Below are positions 25,019 through 32,694 of a stretch of 64,000 nucleotides of DNA, piece by piece. A program made the translations under genes and the position numbers. Origin of the DNA: Lachnospiraceae bacterium (lineage in GTDB: Bacteria; Bacillota; Clostridia; Lachnospirales; Lachnospiraceae); NCBI GenBank assembly GCA_015057525.1, contig SVEE01000001.1, forward strand, positions 310,001-374,000. Direction: 5' to 3'. Numbering within the stretch: the first letter of the stretch is position 1; each line of letters opens with the position of its first letter. The notes below the pieces were generated by a model that saw only the letters and a program-made list of their open reading frames with translations, did not search any database and was not told the origin of the DNA.

Positions 25019-25663
25019 TTGGTAACATTAGACAGGGTATCGTCATTTGTTAAGTCATTCATTCCAGATGACGAAGGCTTTCTTGGAGAAATATATGCTA
25101 AGGCCATTAGAGATATGGTGCCGGTTATGCGACCTGAGGCAAGGGAATTTATTAAAACTCAACTTTTGCTTAAGAAGCCACTTAATATTGTGGAGGTTGG
25201 AACCGCAGTAGGATATTCTGCTCTTTATATGAGTCAGTTTATTTCAGAGGAAGCACATATAACAACTATTGAGCTTGATGAAGATAGAGTCCGTGAGGCT
25301 ACTGCCAATATTAAGGCAGCAGGTAAAGAAAATCAGATTACTGTTTTACAGGGTGATGCAGCTTTAGTTTTGCAGACTCTTAATACTGAAGAATATGATT
25401 TTGCATTTGTAGATGCAGCTAAGGGACAATACATTAATTATTTGCCTGATGTAAAACGTATTCTTAAGTCGGAAGGACTTATTATATCAGATAATATACT
25501 TCAGGATGGAGAGGTTTTGGAATCCCATTTTGTAGTAGAAAAAAGAAATAGAACTATACATGATAGAATGCGAGAGTATCTGTATGTGATTACTCACGAT
25601 CAAGAGCTTTCCACTGCAATACTTTCAGTTGCTGATGGTATAGCAGTATCAATAAAAAAATAA
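25019..25663 (+). CDS. SAM-dependent O-methyltransferase (TrmR/YrrM-like)
   Basis: A 214-residue class I methyltransferase of the O-methyltransferase family 3. SAM motif I is VEVGTAVGYSALYMS (about 58-72), followed by TTIELDEDRV; FVDAAKGQY lies near 130 and ISDNILQDGEV near 160 (metal-binding residues). B. subtilis YrrM (TrmR) methylates 5-hydroxyuridine in tRNA and is encoded next to the U32 proteins YrrN and YrrO; the same neighbour follows here. A tRNA wobble-uridine role is therefore likely (inference from context). The start is TTG 25019 with GAGGAGG upstream. Confidence 0.88.
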   Translation: MVTLDRVSSFVKSFIPDDEGFLGEIYAKAIRDMVPVMRPEAREFIKTQLLLKKPLNIVEVGTAVGYSALYMSQFISEEAHITTIELDEDRVREATANIKAAGKENQITVLQGDAALVLQTLNTEEYDFAFVDAAKGQYINYLPDVKRILKSEGLIISDNILQDGEVLESHFVVEKRNRTIHDRMREYLYVITHDQELSTAILSVADGIAVSIKK

Positions 25664-25679
25664 ACATATGGTGATTGAT

Positions 25680-26948
25680 TTGGACAACAAAAACAAGATT
25701 AAAAAACCAGAATTACTTATTCCAGCAGGAAGTCTTGAGGTACTTAAGGTAGCTGTAGATTATGGAGCGGATGCAGTATATATAGGTGGACAGAAATTTG
25801 GCCTCAGAGCTAAGGCAGGCAATTTCTCAATAGATGAGATGAAGCAAGCTGCTGATTATGCTCATGCAGCTGGTACAAAGCTTTATGTAACAGTTAACAT
25901 ATTCGCTCATAATGATGATATTGAGGGAATAAAAAAATATTTCACAGAAATTAAGGAAGCTGGTCTCGAAGAGAAGATAGATGCATTTATAATATCTGAC
26001 CCAGGAATTATTGGACTTGCTATGGAGATGCTTCCAGGCATAGAGGTTCATATAAGCACACAGGCTAACAATACTAATTATCTCACATATAATTTTTGGT
26101 ACAAAATGGGTGCTACAAGAGTGGTGGCGGCTAGAGAACTTTCCTTGAAGGAATTAAAGACAATAAGAGAAAATATACCTGCTAATATGGAGATAGAGGC
26201 ATTTATCCATGGAGCTATGTGTATATCATATTCAGGTAGATGTTTGCTCAGTAGTTACTTTACGGGAAGAGATGCAAACAAGGGAGCCTGTACCCATCCT
26301 TGTAGATGGAAATATGCCATCATGGAGGAACAGAGACCAGGAGAGTACCTTCCTATAGAGGAAGATGAAAGAGGGACATATATTTTCAACTCTAAGGATT
26401 TATGTATGATAAAATATATTCCAGAGCTGATTGATGCCGGTGTTAATTCTTTCAAAATAGAAGGTCGTATGAAAACAGCACTTTATGTGGCTGCTGTTAC
26501 AAGAACCTATAGACAGGCAATAGATGATTATTTTGAGTCAGAGGAGTTGTATCGAAGTAGACAGGATTATTATGACTCAGAGATTTCGGCTTGCACATAC
26601 AGACAGTTCACTACAGGTTTTTATTTTGGAAAAACAGACGAAAATTCTCAGATATATGATAACAATACCTATATTAAGAACTACACATATTTGGGAACTA
26701 TAGAGGATATATCAGAGGACGGACTTATAACAATTCACCAGAAGAACAAGTTCTTGGTGGGTGACGAAATAAGTATCATGCTTTTTGACGGCACTAACAA
26801 GGAGACTTTGGTTACAGGTATCTATGATGAGAAGATGACACCTATGGAATCAGCTCCTCATCCTAAGCAGTTGTTATACGTTAAACTAGAAGATATGTCA
26901 CAAGTAAAAAAAGGAATGATTATAAGATCAAAGCACTGCGAAGCTTAA
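25680..26948 (+). CDS. U32 peptidase-family protein, probable tRNA hydroxylation protein TrhP
   Basis: A U32-family protein of 422 residues. Landmarks are KPELLIPAGSLEVLKVAVDYGADAVY at the N-terminus (read as two blocks), EAFIHGAMCISYSGRC near 177, GACTHPCRW near 201 and FKIEGRMK near 257. Although named peptidases, members such as TrhP (YrrN/YrrO in B. subtilis) take part in forming 5-hydroxyuridine at tRNA position 34. The neighbouring methyltransferase fits that pathway. TTG 25680 is preferred: GGTGAT at 25670-25675 is a good anti-SD match; an in-frame ATG at 25668 has none. Its last 29 bases overlap the convergent sigK gene. Confidence 0.88.
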   Translation: MDNKNKIKKPELLIPAGSLEVLKVAVDYGADAVYIGGQKFGLRAKAGNFSIDEMKQAADYAHAAGTKLYVTVNIFAHNDDIEGIKKYFTEIKEAGLEEKIDAFIISDPGIIGLAMEMLPGIEVHISTQANNTNYLTYNFWYKMGATRVVAARELSLKELKTIRENIPANMEIEAFIHGAMCISYSGRCLLSSYFTGRDANKGACTHPCRWKYAIMEEQRPGEYLPIEEDERGTYIFNSKDLCMIKYIPELIDAGVNSFKIEGRMKTALYVAAVTRTYRQAIDDYFESEELYRSRQDYYDSEISACTYRQFTTGFYFGKTDENSQIYDNNTYIKNYTYLGTIEDISEDGLITIHQKNKFLVGDEISIMLFDGTNKETLVTGIYDEKMTPMESAPHPKQLLYVKLEDMSQVKKGMIIRSKHCEA

Positions 26949-27543
26949 GCAGTGCTTTTTTTTCGATTCGTGAAACATAGGAACGGGAGATATTAAGTTT
27001 TTTGGAAATGTCTCGTTGAGTCATTTCATCATAACCAAAGAGTCCATATCTCATAGCGATTATTTCTTGCTCCCGTTTGTCTAAAACATTGAAGTAGACT
27101 TTACTTATTTTTTCTATACCATCACAAACAATAATATTATTTATGATGCTTTCGTCATCGTTACTTATTATATCCATTAGGCTTATTTCGTTGCCTTCCT
27201 TGTCAGTTCCAATAGGTTCATATAAAGAGACTTCTCTGGCTTCTTTTCGCTCCTGTCTAAGTCGCATGAGAAGCTCGTTTTCAATGCACCTAGAAGCGTA
27301 TGTAACCAGTCGACTACCTTTGCTTTCATCGTAGGTATTAATTGCTTTAATGAGTCCTATGGTTCCAATTGATAATAGGTCCTCTGTATTTCTGTTTCCA
27401 GATTGATATTTTTTTACTATATGAGCAACTAATCTGAGATTGTATTCAACCAGTAGATTTCTGGCTTCCAAATCACCCTGTCTGCTTTTTGTGAGATAAT
27501 AAGCTTCCTCGTCTTTGTTTAGTGGTTTTTTGAAAGTCTGCAC
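26920..27543 (-). CDS. sigK: RNA polymerase sporulation sigma factor SigK
   Basis: A sigma-70 family factor of 207 residues. Region 2 reads NLRLVAHIVKKYQSGNRN, then EDLLSIGTIGLIKAINTYD and YASRCIENELLMRLR. Region 3/4 has PIGTDKEGNEISLMD, LDKREQEIIAMRYGL and ISRSYVSRIEKKALLKL. PIGTDKEGNEISL is almost that of B. subtilis SigK, which drives late mother-cell genes. The gene is whole: no skin element. It lacks the hydrophobic N-terminal pro-sequence of the B. subtilis protein. GTG 27543 is chosen for a GAGGT site; TTG 27558 would add five residues but its AGAGGG is only two bases away. SigE and SigK are close relatives, so SigE is the main alternative. Confidence 0.83.
   Translation of the reverse strand: MQTFKKPLNKDEEAYYLTKSRQGDLEARNLLVEYNLRLVAHIVKKYQSGNRNTEDLLSIGTIGLIKAINTYDESKGSRLVTYASRCIENELLMRLRQERKEAREVSLYEPIGTDKEGNEISLMDIISNDDESIINNIIVCDGIEKISKVYFNVLDKREQEIIAMRYGLFGYDEMTQRDISKKLNISRSYVSRIEKKALLKLRSALIL
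26931..26964 (+). terminator. Terminator of the U32 operon, inside the 3' end of sigK
   Basis: AAGCACTGC (26931-26939) pairs with GCAGTGCTT across an 8-10 base loop and is followed by a run of eight or nine Ts. It lies within both the U32 stop region (plus strand) and the last codons of sigK (minus strand), so the hairpin doubles as coding sequence. Confidence 0.85.
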
Positions 27544-27615
27544 AATGACCTCACACAATCCCTCTTTTTAATAAGATATGTGAAAAAAATAAAAAAGTGC
27601 TTTTCCTACAAAAAT

Positions 27616-27640
27616 AAAAAGCAGGAGTGAACCTGCTTTA
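27616..27640 (-). terminator. Terminator of the TraX-like gene
   Basis: On the minus strand AAAGCAGG and CCTGCTTT (27618-27625 and 27632-27639) form a hairpin with a 6-base loop, followed by TTTTTATTTTT. The hairpin starts at the stop codon of the TraX-like gene. It separates that gene from sigK. Confidence 0.75.
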
Positions 27641-28405
27641 TAATACAATAGATATAAAATATATAATCAAAAGGTGCAAAGGGTAATATGTATAGAACAT
27701 GTATTTAAGCCCTTTGCCTTTTTTGTGGTTATGCATAGCTATAGGAATAAGTGCAAACAAGCTGTATATCTGTAGCTGTGAGGAAAATAAAAATGAAATA
27801 GCCCCCATGGCTACAAACTGTGCAAACAGTGCCTTGGTCTCTGCGTCTGGATTGTCGAGGGTTTCCTCTTTAGCTCTGAAAAAGTAAAATACTAATATCA
27901 GGAGTAGTCCATATACACCGTAATCAATAGGTAAGAAATTGTCTACTGCATAAAAAATAGCTAAAACAGCAAAGAGGTATGGCAGTATAATTCCTTGATG
28001 AGGAACATCCTCTTTCGAGTGTATTTTTTTTATTGCAGTGTCAATTAACCATACTAATATAAGCCCAAACAGAAGAGTGAAAAATATGTTAAGGTTATAG
28101 AAATGAGATATTCCACCCTTTAGAGCCAAGTTATAAGGCAACTGAGAAATAACTGCAAATCCTAGAAGTCTTATGGCATATTTTTTTACGCTTCTTGTGT
28201 GAAAGTATCCTTCCACAATTAAATAACAAAATATAGGAAATGCCAGTCTTCCTATTGTTCGTAAAATCATATATGTATCATAGGGGAGAATTCCGTCATA
28301 GTTTTTTGTACCAAGAATGGCTCCTACATGATCTATAGTCATAGTAAGGATTGCTATTATTTTTAAAGCAAATGAAGATAAGCATTTGTAATTATTGTTT
28401 CCCAT
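27638..28405 (-). CDS. TraX family membrane protein
   Basis: A 255-residue membrane protein with about eight helices. The N-terminal SSFALKIIAILTMTIDHVGA, the LRTIGRLAFPIFCYLIVEGY segment and the C-terminal MFYTYYPLHLLIIYF are the TraX family signature. F-plasmid TraX acetylates the N-terminus of F pilin; chromosomal homologues in Firmicutes are of unknown function. ATG 28405 is chosen because it has AAAGGA about 9 bases upstream and lies downstream of a strong promoter; the longer in-frame start at 28453 would fall before the likely transcription start. It is divergent from the membrane-protein genes that precede the pilus locus. Confidence 0.87.
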   Translation of the reverse strand: MGNNNYKCLSSFALKIIAILTMTIDHVGAILGTKNYDGILPYDTYMILRTIGRLAFPIFCYLIVEGYFHTRSVKKYAIRLLGFAVISQLPYNLALKGGISHFYNLNIFFTLLFGLILVWLIDTAIKKIHSKEDVPHQGIILPYLFAVLAIFYAVDNFLPIDYGVYGLLLILVFYFFRAKEETLDNPDAETKALFAQFVAMGAISFLFSSQLQIYSLFALIPIAMHNHKKGKGLKYMFYTYYPLHLLIIYFISIVL

Positions 28406-28457
28406 GCAATATAATCCTTTCTTAATGTAGCTATTGTCCAATAATAAGCACATGACT

Positions 28458-28485
28458 ATTATAACAAAATAAAATGTGTTTTCAA
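28458..28485 (-). promoter_or_regulatory. SigA-type promoter of the TraX-like gene
   Basis: On the minus strand TTGAAA (28480-28485) and a perfect TATAAT (28458-28463) have a 16-base spacer. Transcription would start near 28450, which rules out the 28453 start codon. Confidence 0.65.
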
Positions 28486-28574
28486 GGTGTGAAGCTATAA
28501 ATGCAGATAGACTTTCACGTTGAAATATGCTAAATTTAACACAAGACTTTAAAGTAATTAAGGGGAATGGTTAG

Positions 28575-30065
28575 ATGTTTAAAGTGGGGGATAAAAAGCT
28601 TTGGATAATCACCAATGTTTTAACATATATTTTTTATTTGTATATTGCTGTATGTATTCCCTACACTCATGACGATTGGGATTGGGGACTGTCTGTAGGA
28701 TTAGAGCAATTAAAGAATGCCAGTCTTAACAGTAGATACGCTGGCAATTTTTTTGCTGTCATAATGACCAGGTCCGAACTAATAAAAAATATTATTATAA
28801 GTGTTGTTGCTTGGGGTATACCATATACATATTCAGGAATAATTAGTAAGTCATACAAAGAAAAAACTGTATCCTTTTTGCTTTGTAATGTTTTTGTTAT
28901 GCTTATGCCTGTAGAGATGTGGGCACAGACCTATGGTTGGGTATCTGGGTTTGCTAATTATGTTATTTCCCTATTGTGTATAGGAATATTTATCAGAATG
29001 TGCAACGGAAGTGATGAACCTATAACAGGTAGATTAAATGCCAGAGATATTTTCTTTTTTGTGTTTGTAGTTATATTCCAGCTCTTTCTTGAAAACATTA
29101 GTATATACTTTTTCTCAGTAAGTATTTTTATTTGTGTTGTGGCTATAAAGAAACAAACTCATAAGAGAAGATATGCCATTATATTAGCGGCAAATATAAT
29201 AGGCCTGATAATAATGTTTAGCAGTAATATATATGGAGAGTTATTTAAGACGGGCGAAACACTGACTCATTTGGTAGTGGTAAGAAAATTTTCCTTTGAT
29301 ATGGATAAAGGATTACTTTCTATTATTAAGAATGTTTTAGATAATTTTGTCACTATTAGATTGGTTGATATTTGGCGTTCCACAAAGTGGTTAGTGTTAC
29401 TTGTATTAATAGTTACATTTTTGCTTATTCAAAAAAATAAAACTAAACTAGAGAAAAAGTATAAGATTGCAATTATAGCAGAGCTAGCAACTCTATTTGT
29501 GTATTTAGGAATGTTGTTTAATTTGACTGTGGTCAATGAAAACCGGACTACAGATATTTTCTTTGGTTTGTTCTACATATGGTTTATATTTTTTGTTTTG
29601 TTTATCATATGCAGTGTAACAGATAAAAAAGTTAAATATACATGTGTGTTTTCTTGGATAAGTGCATTTCTTTCTGTAGTACCACTTTCAGCAATTCTTG
29701 AAAATGGGTCTAGATTATATTTGGCTTCATATATGTTTATAATCATAACAGTTATAGAGTTGATTATATATATATTTAAAGATTCGTCTTTTGAATTTAA
29801 GATAAAACCGGCCATAGTATTAGGGATAGTTGTGTTTGGTTTATTTGTGCATCGTTTTTACGTTTATACAGATATATACTTGAATACATGTAACTCTAGA
29901 GAACAAATACAAAACGCAATAAAAAATAATAGTGACGAAGTACATCTTAATTATTACAATTATGAAGAGTACTTGTGGGGAGAATATCCTGTAGATGATG
30001 AAAGAATAGATTTTTATAAGAAGTTTTATCATATACCTGAAGAAATGGAGATAATATATGAATAA
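28575..30065 (+). CDS. Polytopic membrane protein, DUF6056/GtrII-like
   Basis: A 496-residue protein with about 12 hydrophobic helices. The first outside loop has the acidic motif THDDWDWG near residue 32, followed by RYAGNFFAVIMTR. This layout (helix 1, then a D-D-W loop) resembles DUF6056/GtrII-like putative glycosyltransferases of the GT-C fold, where the acidic loop lies at the active site. The C-terminus is a soluble stretch of about 60 residues (LNYYNYEEYLWGEYPVDDE). ATG 28575 has AGGGGA upstream. A role in transferring lipid-linked sugars outside the membrane is inference; no partner enzyme is nearby. It shares direction and close spacing with the next two membrane genes. Confidence 0.7.
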   Translation: MFKVGDKKLWIITNVLTYIFYLYIAVCIPYTHDDWDWGLSVGLEQLKNASLNSRYAGNFFAVIMTRSELIKNIIISVVAWGIPYTYSGIISKSYKEKTVSFLLCNVFVMLMPVEMWAQTYGWVSGFANYVISLLCIGIFIRMCNGSDEPITGRLNARDIFFFVFVVIFQLFLENISIYFFSVSIFICVVAIKKQTHKRRYAIILAANIIGLIIMFSSNIYGELFKTGETLTHLVVVRKFSFDMDKGLLSIIKNVLDNFVTIRLVDIWRSTKWLVLLVLIVTFLLIQKNKTKLEKKYKIAIIAELATLFVYLGMLFNLTVVNENRTTDIFFGLFYIWFIFFVLFIICSVTDKKVKYTCVFSWISAFLSVVPLSAILENGSRLYLASYMFIIITVIELIIYIFKDSSFEFKIKPAIVLGIVVFGLFVHRFYVYTDIYLNTCNSREQIQNAIKNNSDEVHLNYYNYEEYLWGEYPVDDERIDFYKKFYHIPEEMEIIYE

Positions 30066-30098
30066 AAACAGTAGTGTATAAATGTCGGGGTGAGTTAT

Positions 30099-31922
30099 AT
30101 GATAGTATGGTCAATTAAATTATTACTTTTTGTCTTATCCCTATCAGGTTATATATACTTGTGGTCTTGTAAAGATAAAAAGATTAAATTTGAATTTATT
30201 CCAATATTAATAATAAGCATCATGTCTAATGGGTTACTGTTATTTGCGTATGTTGGTTTGCTAAAGTTTTTTTCGATAGTTATATATATAGGTGGTTTAA
30301 TTGCTTTTTTATACATAGCCTTTAATAAACGAGATGTTATTAAAACAAATTACAGTTACCTGCTTTTTTTAATAGGTGTAATCACTATAGCTTTTTTGAC
30401 TTATGGGAGATTGTTTAATGAACATGATTCTTATTCCCATTATGGAATTATGGTAAAGAGAATGCTCTTACATGGTGGACTTCCTGATGGGACGGATTCA
30501 GTTATAATATTTAAGAGTTATCCAGCTGCAATGTCATGTTTTATGTATATGTCCTGTCTATTTAATAACGGTGCAGATTGGACTATGACAGCAACACAGG
30601 GCATAGTGCTAATTGCTTGTGTGTATGCACTTGTGGGTGTGATAAAAAGCAATAAAACTCTTTCTTGTATATATATAGCTCTTGTTGGATATGGAATGAT
30701 TTTTTATTGTAATTTTATAACCAGCTTAATGCTTGACACCATAATACCTCTTTTGGGTGGCGTCGCCTTCTTGATTTATTTTGAATACAGGGAAGATTTA
30801 AAATCATATTTTCCTTATATAGCAATTATATTAAGCTTCTGTGTTTTAACTAAGAATAGTGGTTTTGCTTTTGTTGTTGCTTTAGCAATAGTTATACTCA
30901 TATTTGAGAAATCATGTAAAGTAAAATCTATAATATATACAGTGCTTATTCCTGGAATAATGTATTTTTTGTGGACTGTACATGTAAAGGTTGCTTTTCC
31001 GGGAGGAATGGAATCGAATCATGCCATGTCGGTAAAACACTATGCGGATGTATATAGCTCAAGAAGCGAAGAGATGATAAAAGCAATATGTATATCCTTT
31101 TATGACAGGATGTTCAACAGACCTAATCCAGGCTTTCACATCCTCAAAATTTTTATTTTGGCAATAATAGTTTTGTACATATCTAAACAAAGTAAAATAA
31201 AAGATACCATACATATAATAGGTTCAGTTCTAATTTCCTATGTTGTATGGATGGCAGGAACACTTGGAATGTACATTTTTTCTATGGAGGACACAAAACC
31301 CTCCATATTGGATTGCTTCGAACGGTATAGAAGCTCTGGGGAGATGTTTTGTGTATTTTTAATAAGCTATATTGTGATTAGTCAGATTTCCCGTTTACAA
31401 CCAAGTAAATATATACAGATGATAAAAGGGATACACATAACCATATTGCCGGAGAAGAAAACAGCTAATAAAGAACCTGATAAGGAAAAACGCAAAGAGA
31501 ATATAAGATTAGTTGCTGCATTGGCTGGTTTTGTTTTGTTAGTTGTTTCAGTTGCTCCCCTTTGGACAAATAAGCACATAGGAGAGAGGACAGGCATATC
31601 CACTGAGTACAGGGAAGCAATCTCAGAGATAATTGGGGATAAGAAGCTAGATGCAGATTTATCCTATTTGATTTATGGAGAGGATGATTTTGATTACAGA
31701 GTTATTGAAGGAAATATGTTGTCGCCCTTCAGACCTTTTTTTACTGTTCAGTATGAACTTAATTCAAGGAAGATTGTTTTTGCAAACAGTGAAACCTTTT
31801 TGACGTGGGTAGACAAACAACAGTATGATGTTGTTATATTCTTAAAAGAAGATGAAATAAGCACTTTATACAAGCAAACTAATGGGTATAGTTTGTCAGA
31901 TAAAATAATATGTAAGGAGTAA
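30099..31922 (+). CDS. Large polytopic membrane protein, glycosyltransferase-like
   Basis: A 607-residue protein with at least 12 membrane helices and a C-terminal outside domain of about 130 residues. The loop after the fourth helix reads FNEHDSYSHYGIMVKRML (residues about 108-125). Its acidic/His motif and the helix pattern are GT-C-like, but I do not recognise a named family. ATG 30099 is preferred because GGGGTGA at 30087-30093 is its ribosome binding site; the in-frame GTG at 30090 is part of that site. It lies between the DUF6056-like gene and the CPBP protease. A cell-surface glycan role is a guess from topology. Confidence 0.65.
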   Translation: MIVWSIKLLLFVLSLSGYIYLWSCKDKKIKFEFIPILIISIMSNGLLLFAYVGLLKFFSIVIYIGGLIAFLYIAFNKRDVIKTNYSYLLFLIGVITIAFLTYGRLFNEHDSYSHYGIMVKRMLLHGGLPDGTDSVIIFKSYPAAMSCFMYMSCLFNNGADWTMTATQGIVLIACVYALVGVIKSNKTLSCIYIALVGYGMIFYCNFITSLMLDTIIPLLGGVAFLIYFEYREDLKSYFPYIAIILSFCVLTKNSGFAFVVALAIVILIFEKSCKVKSIIYTVLIPGIMYFLWTVHVKVAFPGGMESNHAMSVKHYADVYSSRSEEMIKAICISFYDRMFNRPNPGFHILKIFILAIIVLYISKQSKIKDTIHIIGSVLISYVVWMAGTLGMYIFSMEDTKPSILDCFERYRSSGEMFCVFLISYIVISQISRLQPSKYIQMIKGIHITILPEKKTANKEPDKEKRKENIRLVAALAGFVLLVVSVAPLWTNKHIGERTGISTEYREAISEIIGDKKLDADLSYLIYGEDDFDYRVIEGNMLSPFRPFFTVQYELNSRKIVFANSETFLTWVDKQQYDVVIFLKEDEISTLYKQTNGYSLSDKIICKE

Positions 31923-31925
31923 ACA

Positions 31926-32594
31926 ATGGGGTTAAAGGATTTAAATAAGAATATAGAAATAAAAAATGAAAAGAATATAAAAATATTAATTTTGATGATT
32001 GTCATAAATCATTTGTCATTGTATTTGTATGATATTACAGACAGACTTATACATATGTGGCCATGGCCGTATAATTTTGCCACAGCCGGAATGGTGATAG
32101 TGACTACATTGCCTATCTTGATAGTATATTTTAAATTTGGGTTATATAAAGAATCTGTTAATTTCAAAAATTGGAAGCAGTATGTAATAGGCATTATCCT
32201 TGCAGTGCCAATTTGGTTATTAAGCCTAATTTCATACACAGATATATTTGCAGATTTTTCAGACTATGCAAGATATGATGGAGATATCCTGTGGTACTTT
32301 TTCTATTATTTTATATTTGTTGCATTAGTGGAAGAGTTTATATATCGTGTGTACATGCAGGGAGAACTGACAGTTCTTTTGGGTAAGGCAAAATGGTTAG
32401 CTCCTCTTTTGGCATCTATAGTGTTTGGCTTTGCCCATATAGTTCAGGGAAGTATGGAACAGGTTATATTTACTTTCTTTATGGGACTTGTACTTGGATA
32501 TGCAAAATATTTCATAAAGGATTGTACTTTTATCAGTGTGATTATTGCTCACGGATTATATGATTTTTGGCTTGCTGTAAGTGCATTTATTTAA
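31926..32594 (+). CDS. CPBP family intramembrane metalloprotease
   Basis: A 222-residue membrane protein with about six helices and the three CPBP (CAAX protease and bacteriocin-processing) motifs: VEEFIYR near residue 136, FGFAHIVQG near 176 and IAHGLYDFW near 208. The Glu-Glu pair and the two His residues that form the active site are present. Family members cut membrane-embedded substrates or protect against bacteriocins; the substrate here is unknown. It starts three bases after the preceding membrane gene and ends 100 bases before pilB. Confidence 0.86.
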   Translation: MGLKDLNKNIEIKNEKNIKILILMIVINHLSLYLYDITDRLIHMWPWPYNFATAGMVIVTTLPILIVYFKFGLYKESVNFKNWKQYVIGIILAVPIWLLSLISYTDIFADFSDYARYDGDILWYFFYYFIFVALVEEFIYRVYMQGELTVLLGKAKWLAPLLASIVFGFAHIVQGSMEQVIFTFFMGLVLGYAKYFIKDCTFISVIIAHGLYDFWLAVSAFI

Positions 32595-32629
32595 GGATAA
32601 AAAATAGTTGACAATAATATAAGTTATGC

Positions 32630-32658
32630 TTTCCAAATGATGTAATTTGTGGTATATT
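32630..32658 (+). promoter_or_regulatory. Possible promoter of the type IV pilus locus
   Basis: TTTCCA (32630-32635) and TATATT (32653-32658) are 17 bases apart, 37 bases before the pilB start. A perfect TTGACA at 32608-32613 has no matching -10 box at 16-18 bases. I see no cyclic-di-GMP riboswitch in this 100-base gap. Confidence 0.35.
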
Positions 32659-32694
32659 ATTGTTATATATTATTTAAAATGAGAGGGAATGTGT

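Noticed and set aside
26920-27543. sigK broken by a skin-like element
   Set aside because: The reading frame is whole from start to stop, with all sigma regions present.
28406-28453. Longer start of the TraX-like gene at 28453
   Set aside because: A good promoter at 28458-28485 would start transcription near 28450, and ATG 28405 has its own AAAGGA.
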